Source: Pseudocercospora fijiensis CIRAD86
Lineage: Eukaryota > Ascomycota > Dothideomycetes > Mycosphaerellales > Mycosphaerellaceae
Direction of reading: 5' to 3'
Assembly: GCF_000340215.1 (NCBI RefSeq)
Contig: NW_006921532.1
Location: forward strand, 4,663,126-4,727,125
DNA: 64,000 nucleotides
A program made the translations under genes and the position numbers. Within the stretch, counting starts at the first letter, position 1, and every line of letters begins with the position of its first letter. Shown here piece by piece: positions 24,662-34,898 of the stretch. The notes under the pieces were generated by a model, which made no database searches, had not been told where the DNA came from, and worked only from the letters and a program-made list of their open reading frames with translations.

Positions 24662-24709
24662 GGCGGCGTATATCGAATCGCCGGGCGGGATGAATGCGTT
24701 CTTTCGTGT

Positions 24710-25973
24710 CTATAGTGCATGCTTGACATCGTGATGGTTGCCATTCAGCATACCAAAACTGTCGACCCTTCGACTTTTCCTCCCCCACACCTCTTTAGCC
24801 CATTCGCTGAGCTGGTAACACCAGCCGCCTGCGACTAGCAGTCCCGAAACCACGTTCACGATTCTGATGAAAAGGGCTGGAAACGAACTCCATTCCTCGG
24901 CGATGGTGAGGCCAATGGGTTCCATGTCGAATTTGATGAAAATGCCAGGAACAAAGTTCTCGGATACCTTACGTGACTGTTCTGTTACTGCGTATTGGTT
25001 CGTAAAGACGAAGTTGCTGTTGTGCTTGAGCGGATGCACTCCAAGGCCGTCCTCGCCCGAAGAAGGCGATTCATGGTACTTATCCAGCAAGCGAAGTGCT
25101 CTAGCGTCCGTGGTATAGACGGTGGGGACGACGGAAAGAAAGTATTGGAATTTGTAGTAGTTGATATCAGTGGTCGCGAATGTGTTGTCAAGGGGGTTTT
25201 CCAAGGACGGATAGAATGGTCCAAAGGAGAGCTCGTTGATGCGATGCGAGAAGTTGAACTCTTGAATCAGTGTTAGCGTTCTCGATCAATGAAACTGGTA
25301 AGATTGTCGGACGCTTACTGCTGTGGTCAAGATGTTCGGCGAATTCCAAATAGCCATGCCCTCGAGCTGTGATGTGGAAATCGCCTTGGACCTTGTTGCC
25401 ATGCATAGTGCCGTAAATCCTGCATGAATCCGCAGTCCATCCTCGAGGAATCTTGGGCGTCTTGGGAAATCTTTTGGAGTGATGCGCAACACTCAAATAA
25501 TTGTGTACGTCCTCCTCTTTGTAGTCTTTCCCTGCTTCACCCAGTCGCTCCTGCTTATCGTGACCGAGCGCGTGTGCCTTGAGTTTCTTGTCCCATCGCG
25601 TCCATATGGTGGGGTCTTTCTGGAAGACAGAGCCTGCTAAAATGCGATCGCCCGCTGCGTCTTGCACGTTCACATGCAGGTCCTCGCAGTTCATCATCAC
25701 GACCATGTCCAGGTTGATTTGCAAATCATGGCCAATGCCTTGCTCGACGGAGAAGGTGTGCGTTGTCGAGCCTTTCCACCATCGTGCCAGCTCGCTCCAA
25801 GTGAGAAAGAGCGATGCAAGAATCAGCGTCACTGTCCATATTCCACCGGTCGACGTCCGCTCCTGATATGAAGGTTTGGTCTTGGGAAATGCATCGAATG
25901 CTTTGACCGCGCTCAGAGCCTTGTTCTCGCCGAAGTTGTCCTCGTCCAGGCCTTTTTCCGTGAAGCCATTCAT
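24710..25973 (-). CDS. ERV41: ERV41-like ER-Golgi (COPII) vesicle protein
   Basis: Two exons, complement(25319-25973) and complement(24710-25260), give 401 aa. The 58-base intron (25261-25318) has a GTAAGC donor and an ATTCAAG acceptor. The protein starts MNGFTEKGLDED, then has the FDAFPKTKPSY segment common to Erv41/ERGIC proteins and a first membrane helix at about residues 48-66. A large lumenal domain with DLHVNVQDAAGDRI and a HRINELSFGPFYP motif follows, and a second helix lies near the C-terminus (FPALFIRIVNVVSGLLVAGG). This two-helix topology with a lumenal beta-rich domain is diagnostic. Erv41 acts with Erv46 as a cargo receptor cycling between ER and Golgi. The short cytosolic tail is basic (KEVWGRKSRR). 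Confidence 0.9.
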
Positions 25974-26516
25974 CGTATGTGTGACAGCTGAGGTGACGAT
26001 ATCAGTCTGTCCGAAGCCAGGCAGGGCTTATTCTCGCGGTATCATTGAGTGTCTTCGCGTTGACTATGGCGATCCTGAAATCAACCAACGTGGACACAGG
26101 ACAGCTTGCCATTGCACACGCGAGCCTCCAAGGGTCCGATGCCGACGGCAAGCCTCAGCCCTGCAGCTTGCATGTGTGCCGCAACCTTAACTATCTTTTC
26201 TCACATGCTTTTAGATCTTCTGCTTCAACCATCTGCACGTCCTAAATCATGCCTAGCCTCCCTGAGAGACGCGCCTCTCACTCCTCATCTGTAGAGCAGA
26301 TGTACTACTCCGTAGACTTTGACTACATGATCATTGCAAGGGCATCACACTCGAATGAGCTACGATCCCAACTCTATATTTAGACTATGATATCGACATA
26401 TCGGCGGACGAGCTGATCACAAAGTCATAGACGCGGAGCCGTGAACTCCTTCCTGTATTGAGATCATTTGCTGATACTGTGCTCCTTTCTCTGTCTGCCC
26501 CATGATGCGATCGTCA
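25974..26516. other. Intergenic between ERV41 and the homeodomain gene
   Basis: Both neighbours are on the minus strand, so this interval holds the ERV41 promoter and the homeodomain gene's 3' UTR. No further gene or repeat is visible. Confidence 0.5.
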
Positions 26517-28115
26517 TCATCTCCAGTTCCCTTGGCTTAACGATAATAAGCCGTGCACACAATCAAGATCATCATCGCGCGATGCCTTAGCAACTTTCCT
26601 GCCTCTGCCCATGAACGCAGCTAGCTCTGGATCAGCTTCGGGGTCTGTTCGATCTTCAACTAAATGCTTTGAGCTTCCTGACCGCCTCGTTGAATTTCTT
26701 TCTGGATTTGAGAATCGAAACTCGGAGGGATCGTTTTGAGGCGACCAATTCTCCTTGTCTGACTCGCTTCGCTTGAGGCCCAGAGATCGCGCTTGAGCAC
26801 CTCGCGCTTCGTGACTGTCTTGGAGTCTTGCAGACGCAGTAGATGATCGCTGCACAGTCGATCGCTTAAGCTCGTGCTTTTGGCGTTTGTTAGAGTCGAG
26901 GCGTGTCTGGTTTTGTTTCCATGACATTGTCCCCAGGACGCTCCGGCCGGATGCATTCCTAAGCAGACCAATGGCGCCCGTAGCAGAGCCTCTGGCATCT
27001 CTCACTGCTGCAGTCTCAAGCTCATTCCGGGACTCTTTGTCGCACCAGAACTCCCAAGACCGTGAGTCCTGTGAACGACCACTGAATGACCTTTTCAACC
27101 CATTGAACGGCGCTAAACTATGCACATCTTCCGAAGCCGACGTATCATCCGGTAGTCTGTATTGCTGCGACCGGGGCGGTGATGGCGACGAAGCATCTTT
27201 GGTCGTGACCATAGCCTTACCTTCGGAATCCATCGATAATCGTATTTGCGAGGACGATTTTCTAAGCTGTCTTCGTGCTGCTGGCGCCGGAGGCGGCATG
27301 CACTTCACAGAAAGGCTGCGTTGTAGCGATGACTCGCTTCTCCTGTGCGCCAGGTAGCCAATGGTCGACGAGGACTCGTGGGCTGAAGCTGACGATGTCC
27401 TACTGAGACCGGTCGACAATCGCCTCTCTGACGGCCCACGAAGCTCTGAAGTCACCGTTGCCGCCTCCCGGTCGGTCACGATAGCGCCGTCAGTATGTTC
27501 TTGCCACCGACCCGCAACAGAACACAGCTCATCGTTTCGAGGCCCATCACTAGCATCGGAAGCGGGAGAACTCCCGCCAGCCTCAGCAACTACTTCAAAT
27601 TGTTGCATCAAACCAGTCCCGTCTTCGAGGCCTTGAGTACTTGGCATCGCTACACCTCGAGAAAGCTGATACTGCGCAATTTCGTGCGGCAAAAGGGGAC
27701 GAGACTTCCGTCGAGAACTTTGCCTACGGTTCTGAAACCAGATCTGCGTTAACATTATTGTTAAGATAGCGTTCGTGATTGAAGTGGCAGGTAGTGCTAC
27801 AAACCTGAACTTCCTTCTCGCCCAAAGAGGTCTGCTTCACGAGCTCTAAACGAGCAGCTTTGTCAGGTTTCGGATCGTTCTTGTATGCTGCCTCCAGTAT
27901 CATCTGGTCCTGAGGACTGGAAGAAGATTAGCGCTTAAATTGGGTGAGATATGTCTAGTGGTAGCATACCTGGTCCGTCGCCGTTTCTGGCGGCAGAAGC
28001 TCCTGTTGTCGAAGCTTTGCTGAGTTGCGCCATCGGTGTCGCTGGTCGAGCTGTCCAGTGCATGAGGTGTATTTGATGAGTAGGGGAGATTCGAAGACGC
28101 TGTCGAGCCATCCAT
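26517..28115 (-). CDS. Homeodomain transcription factor (Yox1-like)
   Basis: Three exons give 494 aa: complement(27970-28115), complement(27805-27916) and complement(26517-27743). Introns are 53 and 61 bases with GTATGC/CCAG and GTTTGT/GCAG ends. The reading frame closes exactly across both junctions. The homeodomain spans about residues 43-104: KRRRTSPQDQMILEAAY opens it, and recognition helix KEVQIWFQNRRQ carries the invariant Trp88, Phe89, Asn91 and Arg93. KSRPLLPHEIAQYQL follows, as in fungal Yox1-type proteins. The remaining 380 residues are Ser/Arg-rich and disordered. It should act in the nucleus as a DNA-binding regulator. The last intron falls inside helix 3, just before the Trp. The start is the first ATG in frame; pentanucleotide repeats lie immediately upstream. 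Confidence 0.87.
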
Positions 28116-28146
28116 GTCGACTGGTGAGGTGCGTCTACTTTGTTGT

Positions 28147-28207
28147 CTGTGCTGTGCTGTGCTGTGCTGTGCTGTGCTGTGCTGTGTATTGTATTGTATT
28201 GTATTGT
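28147..28207. repeat. Compound pentanucleotide microsatellite, (CTGTG)n then (TATTG)n
   Basis: Eight units of CTGTG (28147-28186) pass directly into four units of TATTG (28187-28207). The array lies 32-92 bases upstream of the homeodomain gene's start codon, in its presumed 5' UTR or promoter, and reads as a repeated Gln/His/Ser/Ala string in minus-strand frames. Confidence 0.9.
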
Positions 28208-28555
28208 ACGTTGAGTTGTGAAGCAAGCACGCGTTCGGAAGACGCGTCGGGAGCGCGCGCACGGTTCGAAGAGAGAGCCCGTGTCGCTGCTGCACTGTAC
28301 TGCCGACATCTGAGCTCCATGGTCCGCGACGACACACTCCATCTTTCAACACCACCGCGGCCTCCGGACATCGCTTGCAGGAGCCCTACTGCATCGGCAA
28401 ACAACAAGTCGACAGCGGCGGCTGCCATGTCGCCGAGGAAATCCGCACCGCCAAAATGTGCCAAGCATGCAATAGAATATCGCGCATCGAATGCGTTGTC
28501 ACCTGATCCGCTTTGGGCCTAGGGATCGACATGCGAAACCTTACATACAATGTAA
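28208..28555. other. Upstream region of the homeodomain gene
   Basis: Normal-composition DNA. Overlapping open frames on both strands are not supported as genes. The region probably contains the promoter of the minus-strand homeodomain gene. Confidence 0.4.
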
Positions 28556-28557
28556 GG

Positions 28558-29041
28558 TAGGGTTATGCCATGTAAGCTTACAAAACCATGTAAAATGGCA
28601 TGTAAGGTTGTAAGACCAGTGATTCTGGCCATTCTGCCTATGTCGAAGTTATAGGCCTTGCTGACTGTCTTGAATAGCTTAACAACCTTCCTAGAGCAAT
28701 CTTAGATCTCGAAAGTCCTTCCAAGACTATAAAAGACTGGTTACTGTTGGTTTCTAGACCTAGACAGTCCCCTGCTGAGAATTCCTTCTAGAAGCCTTAG
28801 CAGTCAACATGGTCTGAATGGGCTCCTACAGCCACAAACCTGTCAAGATAGCAGGTAAGAGCCTCCAAATTGCCTATACCTCCTTGGCAAGACCTACAGA
28901 AGCCATTCCGTAAGGCAGAGATACAGACAAGCCGTGTGGGTCTAGATAATGGTCCAACATACAAATTGTAAGGCCATACAAAGCTCAGATCCCTGCCTTA
29001 CATTAGGTTTTGTAAGACTTACATGTAAATGTAGAACCCTA
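28558..29041. mobile_element. MITE-like element with imperfect inverted repeats and TA ends
   Basis: The left end TAGGGTTATGCCATGTAAG continues with CTTACAAAACC. The right end, read on the other strand, is TAGGGTTCTACATTTACATG and continues with TCTTACAAAACC. The inverted repeat is about 40 bases with small gaps. The outermost TA on each side would be the target duplication, as for Tc1/mariner-type elements, making the body about 480 bp. There is no long open frame. CpA and TpG are intact, so the copy has not undergone RIP. Confidence 0.7.
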
Positions 29042-30630
29042 TTTGGGCCGAGCAGACCGCTGCATTGATGTCAGCCTGATTATTGTTTTACGGGAGCGCA
29101 GCGCCACGTCGTGGACCGTGGACGTTATAGTGGAAGGATTTGCGCTCCAGCTCGGCCTGCCCTTCTACTGGCTCGTTGCAGGCTCCAACTCCGAGATGTG
29201 CCATGTCAGACGGCCAAAACTTCGACCAGTGCATGTCTCAGACCTCAAGACGTCACGACACGGCATTCGGGAGTGATTCTTTGACTGTGCTGTCTGGGAT
29301 GACTCGGTATGCCGTTGCAAATGCTCTCCGATAGAGCACAATTGCCGAGTTCATGAAGACGTGCCTGCAGAACCACTTGGATTCATACTTCATCACTGGA
29401 ACCTGTTGATGGCGTCCAAGACCTGCGCGGCGCGTACGTAGACATTCGTCGATTCTGTTCCCATGTCCACCAGAGTGGGCCACACCAGAAGACACTTGCA
29501 CGTGCATCAAGCTTTTGATATCGGCAAGAGTGCATGCGCTGTCTCTTTTGACAGGGGTCTTTAACAAGCTGCACTCATTTATCTGCGGCCTTGGGATCAC
29601 TACTACAGTGGCGATCGAGGCATATGAACTCAACCACGAGCTGTGCCGCAACCGGTATGCGGGAGCTTTCACAAGCTAATCGCTGGACTCGATGCTCTTT
29701 GGTCGTTGCATCTTGACCGGTGAACGTGCTGTCAAAGCTCATTGCTACGAGTTCGTCGCTGCACCCATGTGGAGGTTCACAAAGCATGAAAAGGTTGGTG
29801 CAGAACCCTGAGAACCATCTAACGAAGGCCTGGCACTCGCGGAATGGTCATCCACGAAGCATAACTATTGAAAGTGCAATGTGGTGTTACATTTGTAGAG
29901 TACATCTACATTCTTTTCACCGCAAGCGCAAGCTTGTCTGCTTCACCGGATTGGCGCGGTATAGAGCAACACCAGCAGACTTCAGCAACACGGCATTGCT
30001 GGTGTGCGCGGCGTTATGGCTAAAAGTGCCGTCTTCTGAGGTCTAAGCCTGCATCAATTTAAGGATCATTCGAGACTGGACCGCGCTGGATCCCATCGAG
30101 ACCCGTTGACCGTAGCGCCCTTAACTGGATGAGCCCCGGATGCTCGTGAGCCTATACATGGTCAAACAAAGCAGCGGCCCGACAGCACCTGAGGAAAGCC
30201 TTGACTAGCATCTGCTCATCTAGCGCTCTGTAAAACGCGTGTTCAACGTGGCTACACTGCCGTCTTTGGACACGGCGGTCAGACATTCGAGTTCTACCTT
30301 TTCCTTTCTAAGCAGATCCTCTGCTTGCGTGCCATATCTTGGATTCTGGACTTTCCTGCAGCAGTACTCTACCGGTGACCAGTGCCTTCGCCATTCCCTC
30401 CAAAGATGATCATTCTTCAGCAACGCCCAGCCCCAAGCAGTCATAGACCATCACCGGCATCTGACTGGCTTGCGCACGCCTGAGTTCCATCATAGAAGCA
30501 TCGAGATCTCTGACATTGCAACGCAACGGACCTTGTCACTGAGGAGGACAAGTTTATGGTGGCTGTTGACCGAGACTGCGATCTGAACGAAGGAAAGCAC
30601 AACCAACAGTCGCGTTGTTCGAGCTCAAAA
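29042..30630. other. Intergenic, no supported gene
   Basis: About 1.6 kb between the MITE and the NmrA-like gene. Several overlapping open frames (for example complement 29253-29672) lack domains and conserved-looking composition. Nothing else stands out. Confidence 0.4.
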
Positions 30631-31742
30631 ATGTCAACAATGAGGATAGCGATCGCTGGCACCGGCGGACTAGCGCGTTTGATTGCGCATTACGTAGGAG
30701 TTGAGACTACGCATATGGTGGTTTTTCTGTCGAGAAGTGTACACAATGAGCTCAGGACAGCTGATGACTTGCATCAAGTACTAACACAATTATAGCAACA
30801 GCCACAACTTGCAGCCGCTGGCTACCAGGTAGCCGTCATCGATTACGGCGATATTGATACGCTACGATTCTCCCTTCGAGGAATCGATACGATCATCTCC
30901 ACGATATCAGGTCCGAACCAGATCGAGCTCATCAAAGCAGCCGTTCAAGCTAGCGTGCGTCGATTCGTACCTTCGGAATTCGAAGGTCTTCCTCAACTAC
31001 GCAATGCAAACGATCCACTAGATCGTAGCAGGACCGCTGCCCGTCAATTGCTCGCTCATTATTCGCAACGCATTCAATCGACCGCGTTCGTTTGCGGAAT
31101 ATTGTACGAAAGATTCCAACCAGGCGGTCTTGCACAATCTCGAATAGGAGCCAATTCCGGCCTCAGCGCTGAAGGTAGCTACATTCTGAACTTGCGTACC
31201 ATGACAGGTTCGTTGCCACTTACAACCGTGTCCCCTAATACGGGCCTTATACCGACTTATCATAACTCGGAGCTTCAGGACAAGTGCCCGCGTACGATGC
31301 GAACAACAACCCCACCGCCATGATCTGCATGACGGCTGCCCAAGATGTCGCGCGCTTTGTAACAAAGTCGCTAGAACTACACACCTGGCCGCCTGAGCTA
31401 CGCATGTATGGCCAAAGGGTTCTGGTGAAAGATTTGGTGCTGCAGATACAGCGCTTGAAAGGTGCGTTTCATCCGAGTATTCAAGACCATTACAACACTT
31501 TGCTGAATCCTCTATCTGAAGGAGCACCTTTCTCCATTCAGTGGCATAGCCCTACCACTCTGCGTACAGAGCTACTTGAGGCCGCCGCTCAGGGCGATGT
31601 ACCAAGACAGCTTCGACTGCGCGCATTGCTTGATACTGCAGAAGGTCGATACGATTTCACCCAGCCAAACCTCAACCAGCATTTCCGTGACGTACGGCCT
31701 CTTGATTTCGAAATATGGCTCACAGCGAAATGGGGCCTGTAG
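30631..31742 (+). CDS. NmrA-like / isoflavone-reductase-like NAD(P)-binding protein
   Basis: Three exons, 30631-30738, 30796-31207 and 31279-31742, give 327 aa. Intron 1 (30739-30795, 57 bases, a multiple of three) contains an in-frame TAG and a good ACTAACA branch site near 30780. Intron 2 (30208 offset, 31208-31278, 71 bases) restores the frame into GQVPAYDANNNPTA. The N-terminal MRIAIAGTGGLARLIA is the glycine-rich dinucleotide loop. VAVIDYGDIDTL, GIDTIISTISG and RRFVPSEFEG follow, all characteristic of the NmrA family. The usual length is 300-330 aa. Family members are NAD(P)-sensing regulators or reductases in the cytosol; which applies here is not visible. MSTMRIA offers a second Met three codons downstream. 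Confidence 0.85.
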
Positions 31743-32352
31743 GACTGCAGCTCTTCCAAATTTTATTTGGTGTCCCTTGCACGAGCGGTTGATAAGACAC
31801 CAACAGAAGAAGCACAATCCCGCGATTTCACCCTGTGGCAAGATGGGCACGCTTTACAATGCAAGATTTGGCACGCCAACCGCGCGCGGAAGCTCATCTC
31901 AAATCTTCAGACAATCTGGCGCTTGTCCAAAATCTGCGCCGTCTCTCCTTGACTGACTATAGAGACAAATCAAGCGGTGGAAAATCCAGTAATACGCCAC
32001 CTTTCCACCACAGTGCAACACCATAAGCCAGTATCAACGACATGTGCTGCCTCCATAAGACGTCTATGACATTGCTCACAGTCAAAACATGAGGTTTAGG
32101 GCGAGAAGTAACTCCAGCGATGATCGTATCTCGAAGAGTCCAAGAGCCGCGAGCATACTTTCCTGCGTCGACATCGCAGCTGTGCTGTATACGCAAAGTC
32201 TAACTGCTCCTATCATCATGCGTGGCGTTCGGCGAGCTGAACTGCCTGCCCTATGCAATTCATATGCGAAGCGCATGCACGTGCATATGTACTCCTAGGA
32301 ACGGGGAAGCATGAAAACCTACGCCGCCAGCGTGTCAGTGGTTTTTCTTTTT
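31743..32352. other. Intergenic downstream of the NmrA-like gene
   Basis: Several short overlapping open frames on both strands, none with a recognisable domain. No repeat is seen until 32353. Confidence 0.4.
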
Positions 32353-32584
32353 TTGCATAGCTCGTTGTAACGTAGCTCGTGGCTATCTCCCATCAGACCC
32401 TTGCTAAGAGCGCACGAGCCACTGGTTTATTTATAAACCAACACCAAGGGGCTTCGTATAAGTCGGCATTGCATAGCTCGTTGTAACGTAGCTCGTGGCC
32501 ATCTCCTATCAGACCCTTGCTGGGAGCGCACGAGCTACTGGTTTGTAAATAAACCAACACCAAGGGGCTTCGTATAAGTCGGCA
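32353..32584. repeat. 116-bp direct tandem duplication
   Basis: Two units, 32353-32468 and 32469-32584, each begin TTGCATAGCTCGTTGTAACG and end CGTATAAGTCGGCA, about 93% identical. Each unit holds an A/T-rich inverted repeat of the type GGTTTAT-TTATAAACC. A further AAGTCGGCAT occurs just beyond the MITE-like element that follows, suggesting a partial third unit. Confidence 0.85.
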
Positions 32585-32595
32585 CCTCGATGCTA

Positions 32596-32893
32596 AACCG
32601 AGCCCCAGCTGGCCGGCCGAGCCCCAGCGACCAATCAATGTCTCGTCGATATACGTTAAAGACCTTCAAACCCTCGCTAACAGCGAGGATGGCAACGTTG
32701 GCCCTGCGGCCCGCTCGAGTACCGGCGACGCTTCGGAGGGCAAGCCTCCTGCGCCGGCACGTCGCTCCTTGCTTCTATAGACAGAGAGGAGTATTATTCG
32801 AGGCGTTGTATAGCGTGAAGCTGTTGTATGCTGAAATCCTAAATCAAAAGTTCGGGTTATGCTAGGGCTCGGTCGGCTAGCTGGGGCTCGGTT
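32596..32893. mobile_element. 298-bp MITE-like element with about 35-bp inverted repeats
   Basis: The left end AACCGAGCCCCAGCTGGCC and the right end, read on the other strand, AACCGAGCCCCAGCTAGCC are almost identical over about 35 bases. Each contains CCGAGCCC(C/T)AGC twice. TA flanks both ends (32594-32595 and 32894-32895), fitting a Tc1/mariner-type target. A 91-codon open frame covering the element (32590-32865) runs through the repeat and is probably not a gene. Confidence 0.8.
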
Positions 32894-32929
32894 TAGAGTC
32901 TAGGAAGTCGGCATTTTGTCGTCTGTGAC

Positions 32930-33370
32930 TCCTTATTTTAAGAATAGGAAACCTGAGGGCCTGCTCTCGATTTGACTAGTACAAGCATATGCCTGCTACT
33001 ATTGAGGATGCAACTTCGAGATGTTACTATCGACTAGTGCCTTGCATTGCTTAGGTTATTAATAATAAGTACCGCACAAGTCGAGCCCTTTCCAGGGATA
33101 CGTAGAGTCTCGGTCTCTACTACTATTACTAGATAATTTTAGTTTCGAAATTTGGGCTACCCGAAGCTTATAGCTAGGCCTGTCGAAGCCTTACGAACTC
33201 TACGAAGGACGAAAAAAAGAATCGGGTATTTGAAATGGACTGTTAGGCGAAGAGCTTAGAGGTCGGTATGAATTTCGGTTGTTGTTATCGAAGTTAGCTA
33301 TACCCTGTATTAAATCTAACTTTAAACCCCTAGAAACACTCTAGAGTCTAGACCGGTACCTATTGTATAA
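32930..33370. other. RIP-like stretch upstream of the secreted-protein gene
   Basis: Composition shifts to TpA-rich, CpA-poor sequence with many CTAG runs, as in the RIP blocks, but less completely. It may be a small relic or RIP leakage from a nearby repeat. No coding frame is recognised. Confidence 0.45.
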
Positions 33371-33378
33371 TATAAAAG
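33371..33378 (+). promoter_or_regulatory. TATA box candidate for the secreted-protein gene
   Basis: TATAAAAG lies about 190 bases before the start codon at 33568 and is followed by a pyrimidine-rich leader with several CTACC/CTAACC runs. This spacing leaves room for a 5' UTR of about 150 bases. Confidence 0.4.
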
Positions 33379-33567
33379 GAACGTTTCTGTCTACCTATTA
33401 AGTAGTAGATCAACACATCTATCTACCTAACCCCAACTGGACGGTTCAAGTTTCGCCTTTAAGTATCGACGGTGATACTCGGCCTTACATCTTTGCGACA
33501 ATCAACCAAGAGACTCTTCGACGAATTCGACGTAACTTAGGAAACTCTTACGACAATTTCAACAAAT

Positions 33568-33927
33568 ATGCATTTCGCAGTTGTCTTTGCTGCCATTCTC
33601 CCAGCAGCATATGCCAATTATTTCAAGATATACGCAGGGTACGATTGTCTAGCGAATTACCATGGTAATACCAAAGTAGGCCAGTACGACTTTGGAACCG
33701 AGGAGCCAGGCTTCGTTAGTAGATGTTACAGCGTTTCTCCTAGCGGAAATTCGGTCGATATACACTTCGATCGGAGCGAGAATTGCTCCGTATATCTCTA
33801 CAACGACAACAGATGCGGCGACCAAATCTGGTACTACAGGGGAGACCACCCGCCGTTTGAAATAAACGGCTGCTATAATCTTGGCACGACTGCCGCCATT
33901 AATTCCTACAGACTTAAATGTTGGTGA
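33568..33927 (+). CDS. Small secreted cysteine-rich protein, candidate effector
   Basis: A 119-aa single-exon protein. Residues 1-16 (MHFAVVFAAILPAAYA) form a clear signal peptide with an AYA cleavage site before Asn17. The mature part of about 103 residues has six cysteines (in GYDCLAN, SRCYS, ENCSV, NRCGD, NGCYN and LKCW), enough for three disulfides, and is rich in Tyr and Asn. No known domain is recognised. Small size, secretion, cysteines and a position between MITEs and RIP-like DNA fit fungal effectors or secreted defence proteins, but function is inferred only. The stop follows LKCW directly. Codon use is normal and the coding region itself shows no RIP damage. Confidence 0.75.
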   Translation: MHFAVVFAAILPAAYANYFKIYAGYDCLANYHGNTKVGQYDFGTEEPGFVSRCYSVSPSGNSVDIHFDRSENCSVYLYNDNRCGDQIWYYRGDHPPFEINGCYNLGTTAAINSYRLKCW

Positions 33928-34898
33928 GGCGAGCAAGGAATCAAGTTGTCTTGACGGACGAAGACGTGAGGCTAGGCGACCAAGACCAAGCCAAGTAACC
34001 AAGTAAACGGTCGACTGGTCGAACGGACTCGAACACAGTGCCAAGACTGGCACAGTTACCTTTGTATTTAGATGCTTTTAATCCGAGCGAAGTGAAGCGA
34101 AGGTGTTGTCTGTTTACGAGCTGAGTGGAGGAACAGCCAGAATTTGTGTACCTAACATCACGTTCACTTGCATTCAATAGAGTCAGTCGGAATCTGAGAT
34201 CGGAGAGATATCTTTCCATGCTGCTATTCTGTATACCGGTAGTGACCTATAACATCATGTTAGCCATGGTATGAGATATCGGCCCGGAAACGTCCTACCT
34301 TCTGGCCATGCTGCAAAGACATCTTGAACGCGATGGGCTCTATATGTTTCTGAATATGCCGCTATACCACGATGTGCATGTCAAGTGTGGAGGTCTGGAG
34401 AGTTCAATTTCGTTCAGAGATGGATGAATAGAGATGTCCTGCAGGAACAGAAACATCTCCAATGTATATGTGTTTGCATCACCCACGCGAGCAATTGATG
34501 GTGACGTAACTTGAGTCGTGCGAGTAGCATCATATGCAGGGTAAATTGTGGATATCAGTGCTTTTGGGCTGGTCCACAGGGTTTTCTTGAAAAAGTAAAG
34601 CGATGCTCATCTGTTCTGCAGAGATGGCTCCTATGAAAAGATTTCCCGTCCACAAAGATCGGCTGACCTGACGCCGCGAGTCTTCGTTCCTCGCCAAATT
34701 CGTTCGAAACACAGTTTCATAAACCAGAGTCCTCTGCGGACAGTCCTACCCATCTCGTGCTCCAATGTCCTTCCAAACACCAGTAATCGTAACGCCAACG
34801 TACGAGCAAGGGGTATCCTTCGCAGTCTTAAATCGCAGTGCAGTCCCAATAAGAAAAGTCTAGAAAGTCCAAGTCTGGTCTTGTAGCGCTTTATCCCA
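33928..34898. other. Intergenic, no supported gene
   Basis: Convergent 3' regions of the secreted-protein gene and the coiled-coil gene. Short open frames on the minus strand lack domains. No repeats were noticed. Confidence 0.4.

Noticed and set aside
24867..25866. Several + strand open frames between 24.8 and 25.9 kb
   Set aside because: They are shadows of ERV41 on the opposite strand.
28025..28522. 165-codon open frame on +
   Set aside because: It is antisense to the homeodomain gene's first exon and owes its length to the pentanucleotide array.
32590..32865. 91-codon open frame on +
   Set aside because: It covers the MITE-like element, including its left inverted repeat, and has no protein-like features.
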